Source of the DNA: Niabella soli DSM 19437
Lineage (GTDB): Bacteria > Bacteroidota > Bacteroidia > Chitinophagales > Chitinophagaceae
Reading direction: 5' to 3'
DNA length: 64,000 bases
Assembly: GCF_000243115.2 (NCBI RefSeq)
Contig: NZ_CP007035.1
Location: 3,100,001-3,164,000, forward strand
In this document: positions 54,712 through 63,678 of the stretch, one piece after another
Layout of the letters: each line of letters opens with the position of its first letter
Position numbering within the stretch: the first letter of the stretch is position 1
The notes under the pieces: model-generated
Database searches by the model: none
The model's input: the letters and a program-made list of their open reading frames with translations, nothing else
Told to the model about the DNA's origin: nothing
Program-made: the position numbers and the translations under genes

Positions 54712-56367
54712 ATGCAGCAACTCGATTTTTTTGTAATGGCAATTTTTGCACTGCTGATCCTTGGCATAGGAATGCTGTTTACACGCATGAGCGGTAAAAA
54801 TTCCTCCGCATTCTTTGAAGCCGGTGGATCAACGCCCTGGTGGATCAATAGTATTTCACTGTTCATCAGTTATTTTTCAGCCGGCACATTTGTGGTGTGG
54901 GGCTCTATTGCTTACAAAAGCGGGTTTGTGGCTAATGGCATTCAGCTAACCATGGTCTTTGGAGGCTTGCTGGTGGCCTGGCTCATCGCTGCCAAATGGA
55001 AACGGACCCGGGCGGTTACCGCCGCGGAATATATCAATAACCGGTTGGGTATAAGAACTCAGAAATTTTATACGTTCCTGATCATGTTGCACGGACTGTT
55101 TACCACGGCGTCTGTTCTGTATCCGGTGGGGAAAATGGTAAGCGTGGCCACTCCCCTTTCACTAAACACCTGCATCTTTATTATCGGGGCCATTATTATT
55201 CTTTACACATCGGCAGGTGGATTGTGGGCGGTATTAGTAACCGACGTCGTGCAGTTTGTGATCCTGACGGCGGCCGTGCTCATTGTGATTCCAATGGCCT
55301 TTAAAGAGGTGGGGGGCGTGCAGGCATTTCTTCATGAAACACCTCCCGGTTTTTTCAATTTTTTTAACAGCGAATATTCTTTCGGATTCTTCCTTGCCTT
55401 CCTTGCATACCAAACGGTGTATATCGGTGGTAATTGGGCCTATGTGCAGCGCTACACCTCCGTTGCCGATGAAAAAAAATCAAAGAAAGTGGCCTACCTG
55501 TTTTCAGCGCTTTACTTTATAAGCCCTTTTGTTTGGATGCTGCCGCCGATGATCTATCGCGTCATCAACCCAAACTTAACAGGGTTGCAACCAGAGGGAG
55601 CTTATATGATGATCTGCCAGCAGGTATTGCCCGCAGGGTTGATAGGCCTGGTATTGTCCGGCATGATCTCGGCCAGCGCCAGCAAAGCCAATACCACCAT
55701 TAATATGATGGCGATTGTATTTGCGCATGATGTTTACAAGAAAACGATCAATCCCGGCGCTTCCGAAAAAGCGTTGATCAGGGCCGCACGTTTTTTCACG
55801 GTACTCTTCGGGTTGATCACTATCGGCATCGCCATGATGGTGCCCATGATCGGCGGTATCGTGGAAATGGTGTTAAGCACCGCCTCCATTGCGGGCGGCG
55901 CGTTGTTTGCTCCGATCATATGGACGCTGTATTCAAAAAGGCAGACTTCGGTTTCTGTGATTACGGCTTCATTGATGGGCTTGGTGATCAGCCTTGCCTT
56001 GAAACTATGGGGCCAGGAGTTGATCGGGCATAAATTGAACCGGGTATGGGAAACCGCTCTGGGGGTGGGTATCCCCGTGCTGGTACTGTTTTGTTTTGAA
56101 ATTTATTATTGGCTGAAGGGGCAAAGTGCAATTCAGGAAATGCCTGCTACCGCTTCGCGGGAATGGGCGTCCACTGATAAAGAAACAACCGCCACCCAGC
56201 AAAATTATTTCGGGATAAAAGTGATCGCGGCCTCGGTAGCAATTGTAGGCACCGGCGTAACGGCGCTGGGGATCGTTGCCCGGGAAGGAACGGTTGCAAT
56301 AATTGTTGGGATCCTGGTCCTTGCAACCTCACTGCCCATTTTCAGGGCAGCACGGGTTAGAAATTAA
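54712..56367 (+). CDS. Sodium:solute symporter (SSS family)
   Basis: This 551-residue inner-membrane transporter has about 13-14 hydrophobic helices, beginning LDFFVMAIFALLILGIGMLF. Family features include WWINSISLFISYFSAGTFVV, RTRAVTAAEYINNRLGIR, ILYTSAGGLWAVLVTDVVQF and GLVLSGMISASASKANTTIN, the last including the Na-site region. A soluble loop of about 50 residues precedes the final pair of helices. SSS carriers import sugars, sugar acids, sialic acid or amino acids with Na+. As the last gene of the GH16 locus, 28 bases downstream, it should carry the breakdown product across the inner membrane. Confidence 0.93.
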   Translation: MQQLDFFVMAIFALLILGIGMLFTRMSGKNSSAFFEAGGSTPWWINSISLFISYFSAGTFVVWGSIAYKSGFVANGIQLTMVFGGLLVAWLIAAKWKRTRAVTAAEYINNRLGIRTQKFYTFLIMLHGLFTTASVLYPVGKMVSVATPLSLNTCIFIIGAIIILYTSAGGLWAVLVTDVVQFVILTAAVLIVIPMAFKEVGGVQAFLHETPPGFFNFFNSEYSFGFFLAFLAYQTVYIGGNWAYVQRYTSVADEKKSKKVAYLFSALYFISPFVWMLPPMIYRVINPNLTGLQPEGAYMMICQQVLPAGLIGLVLSGMISASASKANTTINMMAIVFAHDVYKKTINPGASEKALIRAARFFTVLFGLITIGIAMMVPMIGGIVEMVLSTASIAGGALFAPIIWTLYSKRQTSVSVITASLMGLVISLALKLWGQELIGHKLNRVWETALGVGIPVLVLFCFEIYYWLKGQSAIQEMPATASREWASTDKETTATQQNYFGIKVIAASVAIVGTGVTALGIVAREGTVAIIVGILVLATSLPIFRAARVRN

Positions 56368-56430
56368 TTAAGCTTACAAAAAAGATCAACCCAGCGGGGC
56401 AACAGGTTGGTAGAAAAATATCAGGTACGA

Positions 56431-58026
56431 TTACCTTATATATTCCATTGCTGCTTTTACGGCGCCGGCCGCATTTACTATCTTGCCGGAATTACATAGT
56501 TCGGAGAGCGATACCTTTCCCTCCGTGCCAGGCTTAACAACCGGTTCTGTAACGGCGGCGCCGGATCGTTTGATGATATCCACTATTTCAGCAGCTTTCA
56601 GTGACGGAAAATAAGAGCGCAGCAGGGCTGCAATACCCGCCACCACAGGGCTTGCGAGGCTGGTGCCGCTGGCCAGTTGTGTTCCGTTGCCGGCAATAGC
56701 GCAGTTAATATCCACGCCGGGGGCAAAAACATCGACTGTTTTTTTACCATAATTGCTAAAGGCTGCAACAATGCCGCCTACACTGGCATCGCCGCTGGCG
56801 CCGACCTGTATTATATTCGGTAGCGGTGTGCCTTCGATCGTATGTGAGCTTGGATAATTGTCGTCTGTATCATTATCCGTTGCATCATTACCGGCTGCAT
56901 GCACCAATACCACATCTTTTGAAAGCGCATATTGAATAGCCTCATCCACCCATTTTTTATCCGGGGAAACAGATTTCCCGAAACTCATATTGATCACTTT
57001 TGCTCCGTGGTCCACAGCATACCGGATAGACACCGCCACATCCTTATCATATTCATCCTTTCCCAGGATCCCTCTTATCATCATGATACGCGCATTATCG
57101 GCAATGCCATCGATCCCGATACCATTATTACGCACCGCCCCAATAACACTGCTTACACTGGTGCCATGATAGCCGCTAAAGCCGGTAAGATTATTGTTCC
57201 CGTATTTTACTTTGGTAATATCATACCCGTTGTCTTTCAGCAGTTCGTCCCGGTAGGGTTTAGGAGCGGTGGTCAGCTTTATTAAATTATCTTCCTGCTC
57301 TTTTTTAAAATCACCAAATCCTTTTAAAAGTTCTATATTATTAACCTGCCTGCCCGCAAAGATCTCTTTCCACATACTGACCAATTGCTGGGCAGCCGGT
57401 GTTGCGTGAAAGGTATCGAGGTCCTTTGCCGTAAACACTTCTTTGTGCAGCATTTCTCTCAGAATGGTGTCCGACCGGTTGGCGATATCCCAGTTGGTTC
57501 TCAGGTTATCAATTATTTTTGAGGCGTTGTCATAGGAATGGGTCAGCTTCTGATGGGCACGCTTCCATTCCCGGTACTGCCATTGCTGCTCTTTCGGGAT
57601 CTGGGCGCTGTCTTTTCCTTCAAATTGTTTTTTAAACCGGTGATAGGTTCTCCAATCATCGCTGATACTTACCGACAGATTTTCTCCGTTGGGCGCGCCC
57701 AGGTAATTCCAGCCATAATAATCATCAACCAGCCCGTCGCCGTCATCATCTTTTTTATTATTGGGAATTTCGCGGGGATTATGCCACAGCACCGGTTTCA
57801 GATCCGGCTGCAAGGTATCAATGCCACTGTCGATCACCGCTACGATCACCGGTTCACTTTTTCGTCCTTTTAACAATTCATAGGCCTGGTTCAGACTGAT
57901 GCCATGATACCCGTCTTTTGCAAAATCAAGATAATGCCAGTTCTTTATCCTGGGTTTTACCGGCTGTGCTGATACCGTGCCGTAATTAAACAACAATATA
58001 GTTATAGCAATAAGAGTAATTCGCAT
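56431..58026 (-). CDS. Secreted S8 (subtilisin-like) serine protease
   Basis: This 531-residue exported protease has a signal peptide ending VSAQ (residue 21). The catalytic triad is Asp66 (VAVIDSGID), His287 (GYHGTSV) and Ser456 (SGTSLASPVVAG), with the oxyanion Asn in VLVHAAGNDATDND. A DDDGDGLVDDYYGWNY calcium-type loop follows Asp66. The Asp-to-His spacing of 221 residues, against about 30 in subtilisin, shows a helical insertion of roughly 190 residues (YREWKRAHQKLTHSYDNASK and onward). There is no propeptide inhibitor domain and no Por-type sorting tail. It lies 32 bases after the cytochrome gene on the same strand and converges on the symporter gene. Confidence 0.93.
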   Translation of the reverse strand: MRITLIAITILLFNYGTVSAQPVKPRIKNWHYLDFAKDGYHGISLNQAYELLKGRKSEPVIVAVIDSGIDTLQPDLKPVLWHNPREIPNNKKDDDGDGLVDDYYGWNYLGAPNGENLSVSISDDWRTYHRFKKQFEGKDSAQIPKEQQWQYREWKRAHQKLTHSYDNASKIIDNLRTNWDIANRSDTILREMLHKEVFTAKDLDTFHATPAAQQLVSMWKEIFAGRQVNNIELLKGFGDFKKEQEDNLIKLTTAPKPYRDELLKDNGYDITKVKYGNNNLTGFSGYHGTSVSSVIGAVRNNGIGIDGIADNARIMMIRGILGKDEYDKDVAVSIRYAVDHGAKVINMSFGKSVSPDKKWVDEAIQYALSKDVVLVHAAGNDATDNDTDDNYPSSHTIEGTPLPNIIQVGASGDASVGGIVAAFSNYGKKTVDVFAPGVDINCAIAGNGTQLASGTSLASPVVAGIAALLRSYFPSLKAAEIVDIIKRSGAAVTEPVVKPGTEGKVSLSELCNSGKIVNAAGAVKAAMEYIR

Positions 58027-58058
58027 ATATGAAAATAACTTTTATTGCTGAAGAAGTG

Positions 58059-59033
58059 CTACCCTTTTTTGTGGTTGGGGGTATAAATAACCACTTTATT
58101 ATCGGAAGGTTTTACGGTTCTTAAATAGGCAAAAATCGCCTTCAGATCGTTCTCTGTCATCCCCGCATACATGCTCCAGGGCATAATGGTATTAAACTGA
58201 TCTTTTCCTACGGCGGGCAAACTATCGGGGTGGCTGTAGGACTTAAACCGGCTGACAAACATACTTTCCGTCCATGCACCAATGCCATTTTTTATATCCG
58301 GTGTTATATTCGCTGTATGTAATATGCCACCGGGCAGCACCATTTCCCGCCCTCCATTAAATGCTTTCTCCGGGATAATTTGCCCGTTTTTAACCGGTGT
58401 ATGACATTCGATACAGGCAGCCAGCGTAACCAGGTAGGCTCCATATTGCACCTTATTGGCAGAGTCGGGTCGCTTCTCCGGAACCGCTTTTTGCGGAATA
58501 GTATTTAAAATAAAATTCATGGGGAAATCAATCTCCCGGTGCGGCGGATCGTTTTGTTTAGGTGTCAGGGTCCGGAGATAAGCGATAATACTCAGCACAT
58601 CATCAGGATCCATTTTTCCATAATTTAAGTACGGCATTACCGGAAACAACGCTTCTCCCTCCCGGTTTACACCTGTTGTAATGGTTCGGTAAATTTCACC
58701 GTCGGTCCAGTTAGAAAGATGGGCAGGCGTAATATTCCTGGAATAAAATTTTCCGGGGAACCCTACTTCACGTCCAAAATATTCACCTCCAGCTCCCAGG
58801 GTTTCTGCCAGCGGCGGCGCAGAAAAGATATTCCAATCCCTTTTTGAATGGCAGTCCATACAAACCGCAACGTGATTGGCCAGGTACCGGCCTCTTTCAA
58901 CGTGGTCCGGCGTGGGCGCTGCATGTATATCCGGCGTCTTTCCCACGGCGGGCAGCACAAACTTCAGATAGCCCAAGCCACAAACAACAAAAAGAAGAAT
59001 GCCAACGACCAGTAGTTTCAGAAAACGTTTCAT
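58059..59033 (-). CDS. Membrane-anchored diheme cytochrome c
   Basis: This 324-residue protein has an N-terminal hydrophobic helix (LLVVGILLFVVCGLGYL) that may be an uncleaved anchor. Two heme c sites follow: CMDCH (Cys58-His62) and CIECH (around residue 210). Each is followed by an axial-Met-type segment (FPVMPYLNYGKM and TIMPWSMYAGM) and a closing helix (DDVLSIIAYLRTL, NDLKAIFAYLRTV). The two halves are tandem copies of the class I cytochrome fold. It should pass electrons in the periplasm; the partner dehydrogenase is not visible. It is upstream of, and probably co-transcribed with, the S8 protease gene, a pairing with no obvious logic. Confidence 0.9.
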   Translation of the reverse strand: MKRFLKLLVVGILLFVVCGLGYLKFVLPAVGKTPDIHAAPTPDHVERGRYLANHVAVCMDCHSKRDWNIFSAPPLAETLGAGGEYFGREVGFPGKFYSRNITPAHLSNWTDGEIYRTITTGVNREGEALFPVMPYLNYGKMDPDDVLSIIAYLRTLTPKQNDPPHREIDFPMNFILNTIPQKAVPEKRPDSANKVQYGAYLVTLAACIECHTPVKNGQIIPEKAFNGGREMVLPGGILHTANITPDIKNGIGAWTESMFVSRFKSYSHPDSLPAVGKDQFNTIMPWSMYAGMTENDLKAIFAYLRTVKPSDNKVVIYTPNHKKG

Positions 59034-59246
59034 AGACAGAAGTTTTATACGTTTCCTATAAAAATACGCACCTCATGACTGTAAAAGGTGCATATCGCTC
59101 AAAATAGCGATGCCTGTCTTTATTGTTTTATTATATTTTTCTTGTATATCTTTTATTGTTTTTTGGTCAGTGGGAACTTCCGTTAAATTTCTCATCCACC
59201 CTTTGTGTAATTTTCCGGATGAAAAATTTAGTGTACGTTTGGCAAA

Positions 59247-61106
59247 ATGGCAAAGCATTTATTACTATCCGTGCTCCTGTTAATGGGCGCTGTTTCGTAT
59301 GCCCAGTTATACCATCAACCTGAATATCCAAAAGATTATTTTCGATGGCCCACCCTACTACAGCCCGATATTGTGGCCAATATGGGCGAGTTGCGGCCGA
59401 ACCACTGGCATATGGGTTTGGATGTGCGCACCAATCAAAAAGAAAATCAGCGGGTAGTGGCCGCTGCAGATGGTTATATCGCCTTTGTAGGTATTGAATC
59501 GTTGAGCTGGGGCCGCTGGATCATTATCAATCACCCCAACGGTCTCTCTACTTTATATGGGCACCTGAATAATTTCCGGCCGGACCTGGAAGCCTATGTA
59601 AAAAACTACCAATACCAGCAGGAATCATGGGAAACGCATTTAACCATTCCCGCCGGGAAATTCCCGGTAAAAAAAGGAGATTTTATTTCTTTTAGTGGCA
59701 GTACCGGCGGCTCGCAAGGGCCGCACGTGCATTGGGAGATCATTGATACCAAATCCGCAAGGCGGCTTAACCCCGATCTTTTTGGTATGCCCATTACGGA
59801 TCATTCGGCTCCTACGATAACAAAAGTTGTTCTGTACGACCGGAATAACAGCACTTACGATCAGCATCCTTCGGTTTTTCCCGTGGCCCGGTCGGCCGAT
59901 GCCACGTATACCATTCCGGGAGGCATCCTCAACACGGCGCTCAATAACCTGGGTTTTGCCATCCAGGCATATGATACCTGGGGACGCGCCGGCAGCAGGA
60001 TCGGCATTTACAGCGCCCGCCTGTTTTTAGACGACCGCGAGATCAGCAGTTTTTATATTGATAGTATTTCTTACAGCGATACCCGTTACCTGAACGCACA
60101 GATCGACTATAAAATGAAAACGACCGGGGGCGGATGGGTGCAGCATGTTTCCAGGCTTCAGGGAGACAGGGGTTCTGTTTATTATGACTTGGGCCGGGGA
60201 CGCAACACCATAAAGTTAACAGACCATGAGGAACACCAGGTGCGTATCGTCGTAAGCGATACCAGGGGTAACGCCACTACCCTGGCATTCAGGATAAAGA
60301 ACAGCGGAACCCCACCGCCGGAAAAAACGTATGAATGGCTGCCAAACCGGTTGAACCGTATTTTTAAAGACGACTTTGAGGCTTACCTGCCCATGTTTGT
60401 CCTATACGACAAAATGAACTCTGGCTATGCAAAGCTTTCTTCCTCCGGAGGAAGTAGCGTTTCAGCAAAATATAAACTGGGAGAGCCTTTTATCCCCGTG
60501 CATAGCGATTTTGAAATACGGATCAGGCCGGATAAACCAATCGCCCCGGAGGATAAGGACCGGGTAGTTATCAAAAGAACAGGAGGAAATACATCTTCAG
60601 TGAAGAAAGCGGTCTGGAACGGCCCGTGGATGACCGCTCTCTTCAGGGATTTTGGAACCTTTGAAGCCTTTGTTGACCATACACCGCCAGCCATCAATAG
60701 TATTGGCAGCGGCGACCCTGTACATTTAAGCCGGTCTTCCAGGATCGCATTCACCCCAACGGACAATTACGGTATTGCCGGTTTTCGCGCAACAATTGAC
60801 GACCAATGGATCCGTTTCACAAATGATAAAGGAAGAAGGTATCTTTATTACTTTGATGAAAAAGTGCCGCCCGGGGATCATACGCTTAAAGTTACGGTTA
60901 CAGATATTGCAGGCAATACAACAGTAAAAAGCTGGAACTTTACCACAACCAATACAGCCAGGGAAACAAAACCGGCATCAAAAGCTCATCATGTAACAGG
61001 AACGCAAAAGAAACATACCCAAACGGCGTCTAAACTGAAAACAAAACATACTGCAGCAAAAAAAACCTCAAAATCAGGGCATGCGGTCAGTAAAAGAAAA
61101 AAGTAA
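59247..61106 (+). CDS. Secreted M23 metallopeptidase with basic C-terminal tail
   Basis: This 619-residue exported protein has a signal peptide ending VSYAQ (residue 20). The lysostaphin-type M23 domain supplies the zinc ligands His55 and Asp59 (HMGLD) and His160/His162 (GPHVHWE), with VVAAADGYIAFVG and LYGHLNN between them. Ig-like beta domains fill the middle (around residues 200-560). The last 50 residues are a Lys/Thr/Ser-rich tail (KTKHTAAKKTSKSGHAVSK) that may bind peptidoglycan or be disordered. M23 enzymes cut peptidoglycan crosslinks. The bcp gene follows after 13 bases. A TACGTTTG box at 59234-59241 ends only five bases before the ATG, so either the transcript is nearly leaderless or the match is chance. 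Confidence 0.9.
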   Translation: MAKHLLLSVLLLMGAVSYAQLYHQPEYPKDYFRWPTLLQPDIVANMGELRPNHWHMGLDVRTNQKENQRVVAAADGYIAFVGIESLSWGRWIIINHPNGLSTLYGHLNNFRPDLEAYVKNYQYQQESWETHLTIPAGKFPVKKGDFISFSGSTGGSQGPHVHWEIIDTKSARRLNPDLFGMPITDHSAPTITKVVLYDRNNSTYDQHPSVFPVARSADATYTIPGGILNTALNNLGFAIQAYDTWGRAGSRIGIYSARLFLDDREISSFYIDSISYSDTRYLNAQIDYKMKTTGGGWVQHVSRLQGDRGSVYYDLGRGRNTIKLTDHEEHQVRIVVSDTRGNATTLAFRIKNSGTPPPEKTYEWLPNRLNRIFKDDFEAYLPMFVLYDKMNSGYAKLSSSGGSSVSAKYKLGEPFIPVHSDFEIRIRPDKPIAPEDKDRVVIKRTGGNTSSVKKAVWNGPWMTALFRDFGTFEAFVDHTPPAINSIGSGDPVHLSRSSRIAFTPTDNYGIAGFRATIDDQWIRFTNDKGRRYLYYFDEKVPPGDHTLKVTVTDIAGNTTVKSWNFTTTNTARETKPASKAHHVTGTQKKHTQTASKLKTKHTAAKKTSKSGHAVSKRKK

Positions 61107-61119
61107 AACTCTGTAAACC

Positions 61120-61587
61120 ATGGCAACACATTTAAAAGAAGGGGATAAAGCGCCCCAGTTTACCGGTCTGGATCAGGACGGGAATAAAATTGCGCTGAAA
61201 GATTTTAAAGGACAAACAGTGGTCCTGTATTTTTATCCTGAGGATGATACCCCTACCTGCACCATCCAGGCCTGTAATTTGCGTGACAATTACGCACTTC
61301 TGAAAAAGGAAGGGTTAAAGATTATTGGCATCAGCCCGGATGCGGTGGCCAAGCATAAAAAATTTGAGCAAAAATTTTCACTTCCCTTTCCTTTAATTGC
61401 CGACCCGCAACATACGATCATTGATAAATACGGCGTTTGGGGCGAAAAACAGATGTTCGGTAACAAATACATGGGGCTGCACCGTACCACTTTTGTTATT
61501 GACGACAAGGGTATCATTCAGAAAATTTTCCTGAAGCCCAAAAGCGCCAAGCACGCAGAGGAAATCATAAAAAGTTTGAAACGCTAA
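61120..61587 (+). CDS. bcp: Thioredoxin-dependent thiol peroxidase (Bcp/PrxQ)
   Basis: This 155-residue cytoplasmic peroxiredoxin of the Bcp/PrxQ class has the peroxidatic Cys47 in TPTCTIQAC and the resolving Cys52 five residues later. [25 protein letters not shown] and [20 protein letters not shown] are family landmarks, and [11 protein letters not shown] closes the fold. It reduces peroxides at the expense of thioredoxin. The gene follows the M23 peptidase by 13 bases and its last four bases overlap the convergent Uma2 gene. Confidence 0.96.
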   Translation: MATHLKEGDKAPQFTGLDQDGNKIALKDFKGQTVVLYFYPEDDTPTCTIQACNLRDNYALLKKEGLKIIGISPDAVAKHKKFEQKFSLPFPLIADPQHTIIDKYGVWGEKQMFGNKYMGLHRTTFVIDDKGIIQKIFLKPKSAKHAEEIIKSLKR

Positions 61588-62177
61588 AGTTTGGTGCCCT
61601 CGTAAATATCTTTCAAATCAATTGAAGCGGCAATTGCAGCAATGTGCAAACGATCTGCGATCGATTTATATTCCTCCAGCTCCCAATGGCCGGAGGTGTT
61701 GATACGGAACACTTCTATGTTGATCGCCTCCGAATCAATTAGCAGGTATTCTTTCAGAGAAGGAATATCCCTGTATAATTTAAATTTACCGCCCCGGTCG
61801 TAATTGCGGGTGGATGGCGATAAAATTTCAATTAATACGGTGGGTTGAATTGCGGTATCGGCATCTTCAGGAGAAGGAACAATATCGCTACAAAAAATCG
61901 AAATATCAGGATAAGTGAACAAGGTGTTTTCCGGAATATGAACGCGCATATCACTACCAAGAGGTTTGCAAGACTTCCCTTTAAGACGGATATACAACTC
62001 GCCTATCATATTTGAGAAAATAACATTATGCCGTGCACTGGCTCCAGACATGGCAAAGATCTCCCCCTGGTAATATTCATGCTTTTGGAGGGAGGCCTTT
62101 TCCATTTCGAGGTATTCCGCAATAGTATAAAATGCCTTTTCGTATGCCGGCGCCGGTTCGTTGACTATGTTTTCCAT
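61584..62177 (-). CDS. Uma2-family restriction-endonuclease-like protein
   Basis: The 197-residue product has the Uma2 (DUF820) layout: an N-terminal helix with [16 protein letters not shown], then [20 protein letters not shown] with the active-site Asp. The [34 protein letters not shown] segment supplies Glu and Lys of the PD-(D/E)xK-type core. Family members are numerous in some bacteria, and their biological role is not settled. It converges on bcp with a four-base overlap, which is unusually tight and may make the two transcripts mutually antisense at their ends. Confidence 0.9.
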   Translation of the reverse strand: MENIVNEPAPAYEKAFYTIAEYLEMEKASLQKHEYYQGEIFAMSGASARHNVIFSNMIGELYIRLKGKSCKPLGSDMRVHIPENTLFTYPDISIFCSDIVPSPEDADTAIQPTVLIEILSPSTRNYDRGGKFKLYRDIPSLKEYLLIDSEAINIEVFRINTSGHWELEEYKSIADRLHIAAIAASIDLKDIYEGTKL

Positions 62178-62259
62178 AACTGCAATTTACAACTTTTCTG
62201 AATGACCTGTTTCTGGTGTATTTTTGACCGGACTATAGCCCAGGCATCAGCTTTTATGG

Positions 62260-62299
62260 CTGTGAGGTTTAACTTTTCCATCGTGAAAAAACCTCACAG
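62260..62299. repeat. Perfect 11-base inverted repeat (dispersed palindrome type)
   Basis: CTGTGAGGTTT (62260-62270) and AAACCTCACAG (62289-62299) are exact arms around an 18-base spacer. It lies in the divergent gap between Uma2 and the mini HExxH gene. The text AAACCTCACAGG is, from memory, a frequent dispersed palindrome in Bacteroidota; only one copy is seen here. Confidence 0.45.
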
Positions 62300-62351
62300 G
62301 TCTTTGTTCCATAGCTAGAAATTGAATACCCTGATTTTAAAGAAGACCTTC

Positions 62352-62696
62352 ATGAATTATTTCCGAATAAAAGAGAACTCCTTTCCTGCCCGGCTGGCGG
62401 CGGGGAAATTGAAGTCGAAGGCCGTAGCAATGGTCATTGACCACACCATTCATTTGTACGGAGCAACCCGGGCGGAATTCCTGGAGGATGAACGCTGGTT
62501 GCGGCATGAACTGAAGCATATTGAACAATATGAACGATATGGGTTATGGGGGTTTCTTTTCAGGTATATTTTGCAAACAATGCGTTATGGCTATTATGAT
62601 TGCCCGATTGAGCGGGAGGCACGGGCCGCGGAAAAGGATCCACTCATTTGCGCCCGGTTTGAAATGTTTCAAGATAGTGCTGATTCAACAGTTTAG
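62352..62696 (+). CDS. Small HExxH-containing protein (DUF4157-like)
   Basis: The frame opens at TTG 62322, but ATG 62352 (MNYFRIKENS) is preferred. The 114-residue product has a single putative zinc-peptidase helix HELKHIEQYERYG, in which HELKH fits HExxH. This is followed by FLFRYILQTMRYGYYDCPIEREARAAE, where the Glu in PIEREA is a likely third metal ligand. This matches the DUF4157-type core found in many secreted and toxin-associated metallopeptidase-like proteins, reduced here to the core alone. There is no signal peptide. Neighbours give no functional hint. Confidence 0.7.
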   Translation: MNYFRIKENSFPARLAAGKLKSKAVAMVIDHTIHLYGATRAEFLEDERWLRHELKHIEQYERYGLWGFLFRYILQTMRYGYYDCPIEREARAAEKDPLICARFEMFQDSADSTV

Positions 62697-62827
62697 TCTT
62701 GTCTTAAAGGTTTGGGCTTTTGCCGCCATTCACTAAAATATTAGATCGGTAAGTCATCCGGCCGCACTTAATAAAACCCTCAATGGTTTCATAGCAACAT
62801 CCAATGATTTTGCCCATCGAACTAGCC

Positions 62828-63583
62828 TTAAAACACCCAGACCAGCTCCCCAAACTCATATTCCTCCCTGGGCGCTCCCCCCAACACAAGTTTTCCATCC
62901 CGGGTGACCCCTTTTACCACAGCGTTAAACCGGCACTCGCCCTGATCAAAAGTTACCTGCCGGTTTTTCATAAATAAATGCTCATTATAGTTTTCAAGGT
63001 TTTCCCCTGCATTTTTATCAGGGTCTGCAAGGAATTTGTTAATCTTATCAATCAGTTTTGTGGCCAATACTTCGGCCAGTTCCCGGCAATTATAGGTTTT
63101 CCCCGTAACCTGTTTCAGGGAAACCGCCCGGTTCAGTTCCGCCGGAAAAGCCTCCTGGTTAATGTTTATGCCGACGCCAATCACGGCCCATTTCCATTTT
63201 TGTCCGCTCAGGATGTTCTCTATCAGCATACCGACTGCCTTTCTGTCCTGGAAATAAATATCATTAGGCCATTTTATATACCAGTCTCCGGGGGCATTTT
63301 CAGCCAGGAACGCCCGGGTAGTCAGTGCAACAAGGGCGCTCAAATCAAATAAATGGTTCAGATTTAATGCTTCCGGCTCAATAATCAGGCTCAGATTGAT
63401 ATTCTGATCCCGGGGGGCAGTCCATTTTTTCCCCCGCTGTCCCTTGCCAGCCACCTGTTCATGCGCAAAAATTCCCATGCCATGATATGCCAAACCTTCA
63501 CGTATACAACCAAGGGCATAGTTATTGGTGCTATCTACTTGTAAAAGTTCAATTATAGCAGGAATTTGGCGATGCTGAGTCAA
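62828..63583 (-). CDS. birA: Biotin-[acetyl-CoA-carboxylase] ligase
   Basis: This 251-residue cytoplasmic enzyme activates biotin with ATP and attaches it to biotin carboxyl carrier proteins. Landmarks are VDSTNNYALGCI, the biotinyl-AMP loop HEQVAGKGQRGKKW, INLSLIIEP, WYIKWPNDIYFQDRKAVGML and IGVGININQEAFP, with a short C-terminal SH3-like domain (GVTRDGKLVLGG to VWVF). There is no N-terminal helix-turn-helix, so it is a catalytic-only class I BirA and not a repressor. It is divergent from rsfS, a pairing that is common in this phylum as I recall. Confidence 0.95.
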   Translation of the reverse strand: MTQHRQIPAIIELLQVDSTNNYALGCIREGLAYHGMGIFAHEQVAGKGQRGKKWTAPRDQNINLSLIIEPEALNLNHLFDLSALVALTTRAFLAENAPGDWYIKWPNDIYFQDRKAVGMLIENILSGQKWKWAVIGVGININQEAFPAELNRAVSLKQVTGKTYNCRELAEVLATKLIDKINKFLADPDKNAGENLENYNEHLFMKNRQVTFDQGECRFNAVVKGVTRDGKLVLGGAPREEYEFGELVWVF

Positions 63584-63598
63584 TATTTGCTATTTTTG
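63565..63598 (+). promoter_or_regulatory. Candidate Bacteroidota promoter for rsfS
   Basis: TTTG at 63565-63568 and TATTTTTG at 63591-63598 (TAnnTTTG type) are 22 bases apart, near the usual 19-21. The left part overlaps the first codons of the divergent birA gene. The TTG start of rsfS is 80 bases downstream. Confidence 0.4.
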
Positions 63599-63678
63599 AG
63601 CAAAGTAAAATAAAGTTTCCGGAACCTGCGTTTGTTAAAGAGCGTCGTTCCTTTTAATTAAAATATAAAATACGCTGT

